From contig OZ271856.1 of the NCBI GenBank assembly GCA_965601975.1, positions 124,001 through 188,000 of the forward strand: 64,000 nt of DNA. The letters are read 5' to 3'. The position numbers were made by a program, and so were the translations under genes. The notes under the pieces were generated by a model. The model saw only the letters and a program-made list of their open reading frames with translations, ran no database searches and had not been told where the DNA came from. This document shows, in pieces, positions 1 to 8,063 of the stretch; positions within the stretch are counted from its first letter, which is position 1; each line of letters begins with the position of its first letter. This DNA comes from JANQIO01 sp965601975 (GTDB lineage: Bacteria > Pseudomonadota > Gammaproteobacteria > Pseudomonadales > Halieaceae).

Positions 1-1452
1 CCCTGACAGCCGCACTCCCTGCTCTCCCAGGTGGGACTGGTACTGGTCCGGCAGGCCCATGATGAAGTCGTGGGCATGGGCGGCCTTCGCCGCGGCCTCG
101 ATTTCGGCCTGGCTGGCGTCCGGGCGCCCGTAGGCGATGTTGTAGGCCACGTCCGCGGTAAACATGGCGGGGGCCTGCGGGACCACCGCCAGGTGGCTGC
201 GCAGTTCCCGGGTGGTCATGCCCTTCAGGTCAACACCGCCCATGGCAATGCTGCCCTGCTGGGGGTCGTAGAAGCGCTGCAATAGTTCGAACACGGTGGA
301 TTTGCCCGCCCCGGAAGGGCCCACCAGGGCCAGGCTGCGGCCGGGTTCGACGGTCAGCGATATCCCGTCCAGCGCTTTTTGCAGTGGCCGGGTGGGGTAG
401 CTGAAGGTCACGTTTTCGAGTTTGAGTTCCGCGCCTTCAGGTTCGCTGGGTTCCTCGGGTTCGGCGATATCACTGCGCTCCGCCAGCAACTCCATCAGCC
501 GGTCGGTGGCGCCCGCCGCCCGCTGCACTTCGCTCCAGACCTCGGAGATGGTCGCGAAGCCCGAGCCCACCATGAAGGCGTAGAACACGAAGGCGCCCAG
601 TTCCCCGCCGGTCATGCTGCCGGTGACCACGGCGTTGCCGCCGGACCAGATCATGCCCCCCAGGCCACCGAATACCATGAGAATGACGGCGGCGACCAGC
701 AGGGCCCGCTGGCGGATGCGGCGCCTGGCGATCTCGAAGGCGCGCTGGGATTCCGCGGCGAAGGCGGCGCGCTCGTCCTCCTCGCGGGTGTAGCTCTGCA
801 CGGTCTTGATGTGCTGGATGATTTCCCCGGCGTAGCTGCCCACGCCGGCGATGGAATCCTGGCTGGCGCTGGACAGGGTGCGCACCTTGCGGCCGTACAG
901 CAGGATGGGCAGCAGCACCAGGGGTACCGCGGACAGCACCACAAGGGTCATCTTCACGCTGGTCACCAGCATCATAACCAGGGCGCCGACGGTGGTCAGG
1001 GTCGAGCGTATCGCCATCGACAGGGACGAGCCGATAATGGTCTGAAGCAGGGTGGTGTCGGTGGTCAGCCGCGACATGATTTCGCCGGAGCGGTTCTCGT
1101 CGAAGAAGCTGGGTTGCAGGGCGACCACGTTGGCGAACACGGCCTCGCGGATATCGGCGCTGACCCGCTCCCCCAGCCAGGACACCAGGTAGTAGCGAGT
1201 GAAGACGCCAATGGCCATGAGGAAGGCCAGGCCCATGATCAGTTTCACGGCCCCGGCGAGCTGTTCGCTGGAGCCGCTGGAAAATCCCTCGTCGATGAGG
1301 ATGCGCACGCCCTGGCCCAGGCCCAGCATAACGCTGGCGGTGAACACCAGGGCGATCGCCGCCGCCAGCAGGGTGCCGGAGTAGGGCTTCAGGAAGCGGC
1401 CGAGCCGCAGCAGGCTCGACAGCTTCGCGCGTTTGGGCTTGTCCTCACTCAT
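1..1452 (-). CDS. ABC transporter, fused permease/ATPase (MsbA-like), 3' end cut by window
   Basis: Type I ABC half-exporter with the membrane domain fused to its ATPase; such proteins export lipids, drugs or peptides across the inner membrane as homodimers. The start is the ATG at 1452 (MSEDKPKR). Residues 20-310 form the hydrophobic six-helix domain. The nucleotide-binding domain follows, with Walker A GPSGAGKST at residues 378-386 (bases 295-321). The frame runs off the left edge just as it enters the LSGGQ signature (final residues VRLSG), so about 484 residues are visible of a family usually near 590. It is transcribed leftward, divergently from the cardiolipin synthase gene. The substrate cannot be named from sequence. 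MsbA itself is possible, but no lpxK is visible. Confidence 0.9.
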   Translation of the reverse strand, partial: MSEDKPKRAKLSSLLRLGRFLKPYSGTLLAAAIALVFTASVMLGLGQGVRILIDEGFSSGSSEQLAGAVKLIMGLAFLMAIGVFTRYYLVSWLGERVSADIREAVFANVVALQPSFFDENRSGEIMSRLTTDTTLLQTIIGSSLSMAIRSTLTTVGALVMMLVTSVKMTLVVLSAVPLVLLPILLYGRKVRTLSSASQDSIAGVGSYAGEIIQHIKTVQSYTREEDERAAFAAESQRAFEIARRRIRQRALLVAAVILMVFGGLGGMIWSGGNAVVTGSMTGGELGAFVFYAFMVGSGFATISEVWSEVQRAAGATDRLMELLAERSDIAEPEEPSEPEGAELKLENVTFSYPTRPLQKALDGISLTVEPGRSLALVGPSGAGKSTVFELLQRFYDPQQGSIAMGGVDLKGMTTRELRSHLAVVPQAPAMFTADVAYNIAYGRPDASQAEIEAAAKAAHAHDFIMGLPDQYQSHLGEQGVRLSG

Positions 1453-1517
1453 CCGGTTAGCCTAGCAGTTTCGGGGGTGTTACGGGCGCAACGGCGCTGT
1501 GCGCCGCCGCACAGATG

Positions 1518-1554
1518 TTGTGCAGTCACATATATACGCAGGCATTCCTATAAT
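1518..1554 (+). promoter_or_regulatory. clsB promoter with perfect -10, predicts a leaderless start
   Basis: A perfect TATAAT lies at 1549-1554, with GTCACA (4/6 match to TTGACA) 18 bases upstream at 1525-1530. The expected transcription start falls at about 1561, which is the A of the clsB ATG. No Shine-Dalgarno sequence precedes that ATG. Confidence 0.5.
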
Positions 1555-1560
1555 GGGCCC

Positions 1561-2700
1561 ATGACTCCGAAACCCGGCAAGCCTGCCCACTGGGACGAAG
1601 CCCGACTATACGAAGACAGCGAAGCCTTCTTCGACCGTCTGCTGGAGTGCATTGCCGCTGCCCGCCACAGCATCGACTTCGAGTACTACATCTTCGAGCT
1701 GGACCACCTTGGCGAGCGATTCGTGCAGGCCCTGTGCGCGGCGGCGGAGCGGGGCGTGCGGGTGCGGGTGATGATGGACGGCGTGGGCTCGCTCGACGAC
1801 TGCGAGCTCCTGTCCGAGCGGCTCAGCGCCCACCGGGTGCACGTGCGCATCTACCACCCGCTGCCCTGGCTGTTCGACACTTACCGCTGGACGCGCTGGC
1901 CCGCATCCGGGCGGCCCAGCCTCTGGCTGTTGAAGTTCCTGCGCCTCGCACTGAACATGAATCGTCGCAACCATCGCAAACTCTGCACTGTGGACCGGGA
2001 GCTGGCCTGGGTGGGCAGCTTCAATATCACCGCCAACCACCTGCCGGAATCCGCCGGTGGCCAGGGCTGGCGGGACTACGGTGTGGAGCTGACCGGCCCG
2101 CGCGTACAGAGCCTGGTAGACGGTTTCGACGACCTCTGGTGGGGCCATGCGTCGCGCCTGCGGCGGGGTTTCGTGGCAGGCTATTTGAGCAACCGCAGCG
2201 TCAAGGCGCGGCAGCTGAAGAACCGCTACGTGGCCCGCACTGTGGCCAACGCACAGCAGCAGGTATGGCTGGTGATGGCCTATTTTCTGCCCACCGCCGG
2301 GCTGCGACGGTCCCTGCTGCGGGCCTGTCGCAACGGTGTCGATGTGCGGCTGTTGCTGCCGGAACGCTCCGATGTGGCCATGTTCCCGCTGCTGTCCAGC
2401 CACTACTACCGGGAACTGTTGCGGGCCGGGGCGCGCATTTATCTGTACCTTCCCGGGGTGCTGCATGCCAAGGCCCTGATCGTGGACGACATGGCGATCC
2501 TCGGCAGCAGCAACTGGAATTACCGCTCCAGCCTGCACGACCTGGAGCTGGACGTGGTGATCCGCGACAAGCAGACCATCGGGGAACTGCAGGGCATTAT
2601 CGAGCAGGACTTTGGCAGAAGCCGCGAACTGTGGCTGGAGGACACCCCCAGCCCGGGACTCACCTCCTGGGCGCTATACGGGTTAAGGTATTGGATGTGA
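1561..2700 (+). CDS. clsB: Phospholipase D-family cardiolipin synthase (ClsB/YbhO type)
   Basis: Inner-membrane-associated phospholipid transferase that makes cardiolipin from phosphatidylglycerol, or in E. coli ClsB also other phosphatidyl transfers. It has 379 residues, close to E. coli ClsB (413), with two HKD motifs: H138-x-K140 with D145, and H302-A-K304 with a downstream D. No N-terminal transmembrane pair is visible, which favours ClsB over ClsA. I start it at the ATG at 1561; the same frame is open far upstream, but that part has no similarity to the family. The next gene is ybhP with a 4-base GTGA overlap, the same pairing as ybhP-ybhO in E. coli, which supports the ClsB assignment. 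Confidence 0.85.
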   Translation: MTPKPGKPAHWDEARLYEDSEAFFDRLLECIAAARHSIDFEYYIFELDHLGERFVQALCAAAERGVRVRVMMDGVGSLDDCELLSERLSAHRVHVRIYHPLPWLFDTYRWTRWPASGRPSLWLLKFLRLALNMNRRNHRKLCTVDRELAWVGSFNITANHLPESAGGQGWRDYGVELTGPRVQSLVDGFDDLWWGHASRLRRGFVAGYLSNRSVKARQLKNRYVARTVANAQQQVWLVMAYFLPTAGLRRSLLRACRNGVDVRLLLPERSDVAMFPLLSSHYYRELLRAGARIYLYLPGVLHAKALIVDDMAILGSSNWNYRSSLHDLELDVVIRDKQTIGELQGIIEQDFGRSRELWLEDTPSPGLTSWALYGLRYWM

Positions 2701-3437
2701 CAGTCGACGACGAACCATTTCGCATCTGTTCCTGGAACATCCACAAGGGTTTCGGGCCGGCCAACCGGCGCTTTGCGCTGGAGGACATGCGCGAGGCCAT
2801 CCGCAGCGTGGATGCGGACATGTGCTTCCTGCAGGAAGTGGTGGGCCACCAGCTGGGCTACCACGGCCAGGACCTGTCCGGGACCGCGAGCCAGTTTGAG
2901 TTCCTTGCCGACAAGATCTGGAGCCACTACGCCTACGGCAAGAACGCCATCGTCGAAGACGGCCACCACGGCAATGCCATCCTCTCCAAGCTGCCCTTCG
3001 CCGAGTGGACCAACCACGACATCACCCGCTGGAGCTTTTCCAGCCGCGGCCTGTTGTTTGGCCACCTGGAAAACGGCCTGGTGCTGATCTGCGTGCACCT
3101 GGGCCTGCTGGCGGTGGAGCGCCGCTTCCAGGTGCGCCGGCTCAAAGAGCTGCTGGCCTCGGAGTGCGATCCCCACGACCCGGTGATTGTGGCGGGAGAC
3201 TTCAATGACTGGCGGATGCAGGTGGACAAGGTGATGGTCGAGGAGCTGGGCTTCACCGAGGTGATCACCGAGATGGAGGGGCAGCCGGCGCGCAGCTTCC
3301 CGGCGGCGCTGCCGCTGCTGCGGGTCGACCGGGTTTACTATAGGGGGCTGGAGTTACTGGATGCCAGCCTGCTGCGGGGCGGCATCTGGAGCAAGCTGTC
3401 GGATCACGCCGCGCTTACTGCGCAGTTTCGTCTGTAG
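2697..3437 (+). CDS. ybhP: Endonuclease/exonuclease/phosphatase family protein (YbhP-like)
   Basis: Metal-dependent phosphoesterase fold shared with exonuclease III and inositol phosphatases; YbhP's physiological substrate is unknown. Motifs seen: SWNIHKG near the N-terminus, FLQEVVG with the catalytic Glu, AGDFNDWR, and SDHAAL at the C-terminus. These are the canonical N, E, D-x-N and DH residues. The start is taken as GTG at 2697, overlapping the clsB stop, with TAAGG 8-10 bases upstream, giving 246 residues (E. coli YbhP 253). Its 3' end overlaps tatC convergently by 23 bases. Probably cotranscribed and translationally coupled with clsB, which suggests a lipid-related substrate (inference). 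Confidence 0.8.
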   Translation: MTVDDEPFRICSWNIHKGFGPANRRFALEDMREAIRSVDADMCFLQEVVGHQLGYHGQDLSGTASQFEFLADKIWSHYAYGKNAIVEDGHHGNAILSKLPFAEWTNHDITRWSFSSRGLLFGHLENGLVLICVHLGLLAVERRFQVRRLKELLASECDPHDPVIVAGDFNDWRMQVDKVMVEELGFTEVITEMEGQPARSFPAALPLLRVDRVYYRGLELLDASLLRGGIWSKLSDHAALTAQFRL

Positions 3438-4176
3438 AGTCTTCTTTCGGCGTAATCATCCGGCCGAACATGACGCCCACCTCGAACAGCAGCCACATCG
3501 GCACCGCCAGCAGGGATTGTGAGATCACGTCCGGCGGGGTCAGCAGCATCCCCAGCACGAAACAGCCCACGATGATGTAGGGACGCTTCTTCGCCAGGTT
3601 GTCGGCGGTGGTGATGCCAACGCGGATCATGATGACCGCAGCGATGGGAATCTCGAAGGCCACGCCGAAAGCAAAGAACAGCTTCAGCACGAAGTTCAGG
3701 TAGCTGTTGATATCCGTCATGATGGTGACGTCGCCAGGCCCCACGGTGGTGAAGAAACCAAAGATCAGCGGGAACACCACGTAGTAGGCAAAGGCCGCGC
3801 CGGCGTAGAACAGGACCACGCTGGAAATCAGCAGCGGGATCGCCAGCTTCTTCTCGTTCTTGTACATGCCCGGCGCCACGAAGCTCCACAGCTGGAACAG
3901 CACATAGGGAATGGCGACAAACAGTGCCACCACCAGGGTAAGCTTGAAGGGGGCGAGGAAGGGTGAGGCCACGTCGGTGGCGATCATCGAAGAGCCTTCC
4001 GGCAACAGCGCCCGCAGTGGCTCCGACACATACATGTAAATGTCGTTGGCGAAGGCGAACAGCGCGATGAACACCAGCAGGATCGCCAGCACGCTCTTCA
4101 GCAGGCGGTCGCGCAGCTCGCTCAGGTGCGCGACCAGCGGCATGGCTGTGTCGGCGGGATTGGTGTCGACGCTCAT
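3415..4176 (-). CDS. tatC: Twin-arginine translocase subunit TatC
   Basis: Multispanning core of the Tat system. With TatB it recognises the SRRxFLK signal of folded, often cofactor-containing proteins and exports them across the inner membrane. The 253-residue protein has the TatC N-terminus (HLSELRDRLLKS), six predicted transmembrane helices, and the conserved periplasmic-loop segment beginning FVAPGMYKNEKK. It follows tatB with a 4-base ATGA overlap (4173-4176), so it is translationally coupled as the last gene of tatABC. Its end overlaps the convergent ybhP. Confidence 0.97.
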   Translation of the reverse strand: MSVDTNPADTAMPLVAHLSELRDRLLKSVLAILLVFIALFAFANDIYMYVSEPLRALLPEGSSMIATDVASPFLAPFKLTLVVALFVAIPYVLFQLWSFVAPGMYKNEKKLAIPLLISSVVLFYAGAAFAYYVVFPLIFGFFTTVGPGDVTIMTDINSYLNFVLKLFFAFGVAFEIPIAAVIMIRVGITTADNLAKKRPYIIVGCFVLGMLLTPPDVISQSLLAVPMWLLFEVGVMFGRMITPKEDSTDETAQ

Positions 4177-4655
4177 GACTGGCCAGATTCCGCGGTGCGG
4201 GTCGCTTTGGACTCTTGGTCAGCCGCGTCAGCGTGCGTGTCATCGGCTGCATCGGCGTGGGAAGTTTCTGCGGCATCGGCGCGCGCGTCATCGGCCGCAT
4301 CGGCGTGTGTGTCGTCAGCCGCGTCCGCATGTGCTTCATCCAGGGCATAGCCGTCCTTGCCCAGCTTCAGGTCCGGGTCGTGACCCAGGCCCTGGGTCAG
4401 TTCCTGGGCGGCATCGTTGATTTCCTGCTGGGCATTGCGCAGGTCCTGCATGATGGACTGGTTGTGCAATTCCTGGCGGATCTCATCGGCTTTCAGCTCC
4501 CGCTCAATTTCGGCGCGAATGCCATTGAAGCTGCGCCGCAGCTTGCCCACAAACAGGCTCACCGTGCGGATCGCGCCCGGCAGGCGGTCCGGCCCCAGCA
4601 CCAGCAGGCCGACGATGCTGACGATGATAAGCTCGAGGAATCCGATGTCGAACAT
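4173..4655 (-). CDS. tatB: Sec-independent translocase protein TatB with a repeated acidic tail
   Basis: Partner of TatC in the Tat signal-peptide receptor. The N-terminus (MFDIGFLELIIVSIVGLLVLGPDRLPGAIR) is the diagnostic TatB membrane helix, hinge and LGPxRLP motif, followed by an amphipathic helix. The protein has 160 residues. The tail from residue 109 to 148 is five consecutive eight-residue units of the type HADAADDT, which is unusual and probably disordered. It is the middle gene of tatABC, downstream of tatA and overlapping tatC. Confidence 0.95.
   Translation of the reverse strand: MFDIGFLELIIVSIVGLLVLGPDRLPGAIRTVSLFVGKLRRSFNGIRAEIERELKADEIRQELHNQSIMQDLRNAQQEINDAAQELTQGLGHDPDLKLGKDGYALDEAHADAADDTHADAADDARADAAETSHADAADDTHADAADQESKATRTAESGQS
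4212..4331 (-). repeat. Five tandem 24-bp repeats inside tatB
   Basis: Encodes five in-frame octapeptides HADAADDT, HADAADDA, RADAAETS, HADAADDT and HADAADQE at TatB residues 109-148. The copies differ at several bases, so the array is old rather than freshly duplicated, or is held by selection on composition. Confidence 0.85.
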
Positions 4656-4675
4656 GGAAGGGTCCCGCGGGGGGC

Positions 4676-4924
4676 TTAGGAGGGCTTGCCGTCCTGTTCC
4701 TTGAGCTGGGCGTTGTCCTCGGCGGACTCGCTCTTGGCGATATCGCCCTCAGCGTCTTTCTCTTCGGTTTTTTCTGCGTCATCGGCGCTCACCGAGCTCT
4801 TGAAGCCCTTGATCGCCGCGCCAAGGTCGCTGCCCAGGCCGCGCAGTCGCTTTGTGCCGAACAGCATCATCACGATCAGCAGGATGATCAGTAGCTGCCA
4901 GATGCTAATTCCACCAATACCCAT
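4676..4924 (-). CDS. tatA: Sec-independent translocase protein TatA
   Basis: Pore-forming Tat subunit that oligomerises when a substrate docks on TatBC. The 82-residue protein begins MGIGGISIWQLLIILLIVMM, a short membrane helix, then the conserved FGTKRLRGLGSDLG hinge and amphipathic helix, and a charged, Glu/Asp/Lys-rich tail. First gene of tatABC; it lies 28 bases after hisE on the same strand, so it may be read from an upstream his or ubi promoter. TatE is the only close alternative, but the operon context argues for TatA. Confidence 0.96.
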   Translation of the reverse strand: MGIGGISIWQLLIILLIVMMLFGTKRLRGLGSDLGAAIKGFKSSVSADDAEKTEEKDAEGDIAKSESAEDNAQLKEQDGKPS

Positions 4925-4952
4925 GGTTGTTCCTCCTTATACCGTCCCGGCC

Positions 4953-5291
4953 TTAACTGGCGGGACCTGACCGCGCGGCTTTTTCCGCGAGGCCTGAAAC
5001 GTCAAATCGGCGTGCCAGCTCGTCCATGACGGACGTGCTGTCACACCCCAGGTGCGAGAGCATCACAAGGCAGTGAAACCACAGGTCCGCGGTTTCATGA
5101 ACCAGCTGCTCGGTGCCCTGTCCGCCGCCACAGTCCTTGGCAGCCAGGATGGTCTCCACGCATTCCTCGCCGACCTTTTCCAGGATCTTGTTGAGTCCCG
5201 CTGCGTCAAGCTGCGCAACATAGGACTGCTCCGGATCCGCCGATCGGCGCTGTGCGATTATCCGGTCCAATTGTTGCAATAAATCACTCAT
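4953..5291 (-). CDS. hisE: Phosphoribosyl-ATP pyrophosphatase HisE
   Basis: Second step of histidine synthesis: PR-ATP to PR-AMP plus pyrophosphate. The 112-residue all-helical MazG-like protein carries the metal-binding segments KVGEECVETILAAK and ETADLWFHCLVML. It is separate from HisI here, as in Pseudomonas, rather than the fused HisIE of enterics. It follows hisI by 21 bases and precedes tatA. Confidence 0.96.
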   Translation of the reverse strand: MSDLLQQLDRIIAQRRSADPEQSYVAQLDAAGLNKILEKVGEECVETILAAKDCGGGQGTEQLVHETADLWFHCLVMLSHLGCDSTSVMDELARRFDVSGLAEKAARSGPAS

Positions 5292-5312
5292 AAAAAGCCG
5301 GTCATAGATTGC

Positions 5313-5711
5313 TCAGTATATCTCCGACGGGTCTTTCAGCACGGGTTCGCAGGTCACCCAATCGCCGTCCTCGAAGCGGTACATGAAGCAGTGCCGCCGC
5401 CCTGTGTGGCAGGCAATGCCGCCCAGCTGATCCACTTTCATCAGCACGGTGTCGCCGTCACAATCCAGTCGTATTTCCTTCAGAAGCTGGGTGTGCCCGG
5501 AGCTCTCGCCCTTGCGCCACAGCTTTGACCGGGAGCGCGAATAGTACACCGCGCGCCCCTCTTCCAGGGTCGCGGCCAGGGCTTCCCGGTTCATCCACGC
5601 CATCATCAGGACGTCGCCGTTTTCGGCGTCCTGGGCGATGGCGGGTACCAGGCCCTGCTCATTCCACTGGACCTGGTCCAGGATGGCTGCATGCATACTC
5701 ATAGCAGTCAA
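5313..5711 (-). CDS. hisI: Phosphoribosyl-AMP cyclohydrolase HisI
   Basis: Third step of histidine synthesis: opens the adenine ring of PR-AMP. It has 132 residues with the conserved MMAWMNREAL, the Mg-binding DCDGD, and the zinc-ligand Cys in IACHTGRRHCF. The start at 5711 is the longest; Met4 (5702) is an equal possibility. It sits between ubiB (61 bases upstream) and hisE. Confidence 0.96.
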   Translation of the reverse strand: MTAMSMHAAILDQVQWNEQGLVPAIAQDAENGDVLMMAWMNREALAATLEEGRAVYYSRSRSKLWRKGESSGHTQLLKEIRLDCDGDTVLMKVDQLGGIACHTGRRHCFMYRFEDGDWVTCEPVLKDPSEIY

Positions 5712-5771
5712 TTATCGCACAAATGGGGCCAGTGCCCCTTTATGCGCTCAGGAAGGAAACGGAAAGGGGCT

Positions 5772-7418
5772 TCAGCGGCGAGGACGGGGCCAGAGCAGCA
5801 GTAGTCCCATACCCAGCAGGGCCCAGCTCATGAACGGCCAGGTCGCCAGTTGATTGATGCCCTCGGGCACCGCAATGGCTGCCGCGCCGCCGAACATCAA
5901 CAGCGCCACTACACCTCTTTTACGACGGCCGTCCTCCTGCTGGATTTGCCGCTGCAGGTCGTCCAACCGCTGGCGCTGGTAGCGGGCCTGGTTGTCCAGC
6001 TCCCGGGTTTGCTGGAGGCTTTCGAACACGGCTTCCGGCAGCTGTGGCAGCTGTTCCAGCCAGCCCGGCGCCTGGCGGCGCATACGTTCGAGCATGGCCT
6101 GGGGGGAATAGCGGTCCTGGATCCAGCGCTCCAGGTAGGGCTGGGCGGTAGTCCACAGGTCCAGCTGCGGATACAGCTGGCGGCCCAGCCCCTCGATATT
6201 CAGCAGGGTTTTCTGCAGCAGTACCAGCGATGGCTGCACTTCCATGTTGAAGCGCCGCGCGGTCTGGAACAGGTAGATCAGCAGCTGGCCGAAGGAGATC
6301 TCCGCCAGCGGCTTTTCGAACACCGGCTCGCACACCGCCCGCATGGCGGCCTCGAAATCCTGTACCCGGGTGCCCGGCGGCACCCAGCCGCACTCCACGT
6401 GCAGCTCGGCACACTCCCGGTAGTCGCGGCGGAAGATGGCCAGCAGGTTGCGGGCCAGGTAGTACTGGTCTGAATCGCTGAGGCTGCCGATGATGGCGCA
6501 GTCCACGGCGATGTAGCGCGGGTCTGCCGGGTCGGTGATATCGACGAAGATATTGCCCGGGTGCATGTCGGCGTGGAAGAAGCTGTCGCGGAACACCTGG
6601 GTAAAGAAGATCTCGACGCCGCGCTCGGCCAGCAGCTTCAGGTCGGTGCCGGCGGTGCGCAGGGCGTCCAGGTCGGTGACGGGCACGCCGTGAATGCGCT
6701 CCATTACATAGACGCTGCGACGGGTGTAGTCCCAGTGGACTTCCGGCACGTAGCACAGGTCGCTGTCTTCCCAGTTGCGGCGCAGCTGTGAGGCGTTGGA
6801 CGCTTCCCGCTGCAGGTCCAGCTCGTCGAGGATGGTGATCTCGTAGTCGCTCACTACTTCCACCGGGCGCAGTCGGCGGCCGTCGGCGGAGAAGCGGCGC
6901 AGCATGCGCGCCAGCAGGTGCAGGAGTTTCAGGTCCTGCCGGATGATCTTCTCGATACCCGGGCGGATGACCTTTATCACCACCTCTTCGCCGGAGTGCA
7001 GCGTGGCGGTATGTACCTGGGCGACAGAGGCCGAGGCCAGCGGCTCGTGGTCGAAGCCGGCGAAGAGCGTATCGATGTCGGACTTCAGGCTGGTTTCGAT
7101 AATGGCCCGGGCCTGCTGGTTGGAGAAGGGCGGCACCTGGTCCTGCAGCTTCGCCAGCTCGTCGGCGATGTCGTCCGGCAGCAGGTCACGGCGGGTCGAC
7201 AGCATCTGCCCGAACTTGATGAACACGGGCCCCAACTCTTCCAGGGCCAGCCGCAACCTTTCACCGCGGGATCGCGCGGGATTCCCCAGCAAGCGCCAGG
7301 GTCCCAGCTTGAACAGCCAGCGTCCGGCGCCCGGCACCCTGTCCGGGTCGAGAAACGTATCGAGGCGGTAGCGGCAGAATACCCAGCTGATCTTGGCGAA
7401 GCGCGCGGCGCGGGACAT
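5772..7418 (-). CDS. ubiB: UbiB, atypical protein kinase-like ATPase of ubiquinone synthesis
   Basis: Membrane-anchored ADCK/ABC1-family protein that uses ATPase activity to help deliver ubiquinone intermediates to the Ubi complex. Seen: the KxGQ motif in FIKFGQMLSTRRDLLP, the Ala-rich nucleotide loop ASASVAQVHTA, an invariant Lys in VVIKVIRPG, the FHADMHPGN catalytic loop, and two C-terminal membrane helices (residues about 500-545). The 548-residue length matches E. coli UbiB (546). The start codon overlaps the ubiJ stop by one base (TGATG), so it is coupled to ubiJ. Confidence 0.97.
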   Translation of the reverse strand: MSRAARFAKISWVFCRYRLDTFLDPDRVPGAGRWLFKLGPWRLLGNPARSRGERLRLALEELGPVFIKFGQMLSTRRDLLPDDIADELAKLQDQVPPFSNQQARAIIETSLKSDIDTLFAGFDHEPLASASVAQVHTATLHSGEEVVIKVIRPGIEKIIRQDLKLLHLLARMLRRFSADGRRLRPVEVVSDYEITILDELDLQREASNASQLRRNWEDSDLCYVPEVHWDYTRRSVYVMERIHGVPVTDLDALRTAGTDLKLLAERGVEIFFTQVFRDSFFHADMHPGNIFVDITDPADPRYIAVDCAIIGSLSDSDQYYLARNLLAIFRRDYRECAELHVECGWVPPGTRVQDFEAAMRAVCEPVFEKPLAEISFGQLLIYLFQTARRFNMEVQPSLVLLQKTLLNIEGLGRQLYPQLDLWTTAQPYLERWIQDRYSPQAMLERMRRQAPGWLEQLPQLPEAVFESLQQTRELDNQARYQRQRLDDLQRQIQQEDGRRKRGVVALLMFGGAAAIAVPEGINQLATWPFMSWALLGMGLLLLWPRPRR

Positions 7419-8062
7419 CAGGCTTCTGCTCCCTTCTTCGCGGTCGCGGCCTTTGCGGTCAGGCGCTTGATCCGGGCCTGCAGCCGATCGACCCGCTGGT
7501 TCAGCAGCTCGATGTCCTCGAAGAAGTCTTCTACCTCGCGGCGAGACGGCGACAGCCGCGCCTCCTCGTGAATGAATTCCTCCAGCTGGCGCTCAAGGCT
7601 GGAACGGGCCTGCTGGCCCCAGCTGAACAGCCCGCGCAGGCCCTGTGCGAGCTGGTGGCCCGCCACATCGCCCAGGGTGTCCACCAACGGCGCTTCCCAG
7701 TCCATGTCCAGGGACTGGATGATGCGCTGTAGGTCCATCAGCGGCCCGCTGTCACCGGTCAGCTCGATATTGCCGTTGATCAATGTCGCCGCCGGGTCGC
7801 TGGCAGTGGCCAGCTCGCCAAAGTCGCGGGCCTCGCCGCGAATGGACGTGGTGACCTCGCCGTCGTGAAAACCCTTCAGGCGAACCCCGTCCTGCTGCGG
7901 GACCAGGAATATGTCCATGGCCGGGCGGGTGCAGGCCAGGTGAAAGATGTGTCCGTCCAGCTCCGCCAGTTTTGCCGTCGCCACCGGGTCCAGCGACAAC
8001 GCGCGGTTGACCGCGGTCTCCAGGGCGGCGACCGCGGCGGTGTGCAGGGCGGGGTCGATCAT
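7418..8062 (-). CDS. ubiJ: UbiJ, SCP2-domain ubiquinone biosynthesis accessory factor
   Basis: Soluble lipid-binding scaffold that carries ubiquinone intermediates in the Ubi metabolon. It has an N-terminal SCP2 sterol-carrier domain (residues about 15-115) followed by a C-terminal coiled coil (FIHEEARLSPSRREVEDFFEDIELLNQRVDRLQARIKRL region). I start at the ATG at 8062, one base after the ubiE stop, giving 214 residues (E. coli UbiJ 201); an in-frame ATG at 8101 would start inside ubiE. Order ubiE-ubiJ-ubiB is the standard operon. Confidence 0.93.
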   Translation of the reverse strand: MIDPALHTAAVAALETAVNRALSLDPVATAKLAELDGHIFHLACTRPAMDIFLVPQQDGVRLKGFHDGEVTTSIRGEARDFGELATASDPAATLINGNIELTGDSGPLMDLQRIIQSLDMDWEAPLVDTLGDVAGHQLAQGLRGLFSWGQQARSSLERQLEEFIHEEARLSPSRREVEDFFEDIELLNQRVDRLQARIKRLTAKAATAKKGAEA

Positions 8063-8063
8063 C

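Noticed and set aside
379..1560. Upstream extension of the clsB frame
   Set aside because: It lies opposite the ABC exporter gene, has no family similarity, and the ATG at 1561 fits the expected cardiolipin synthase length.
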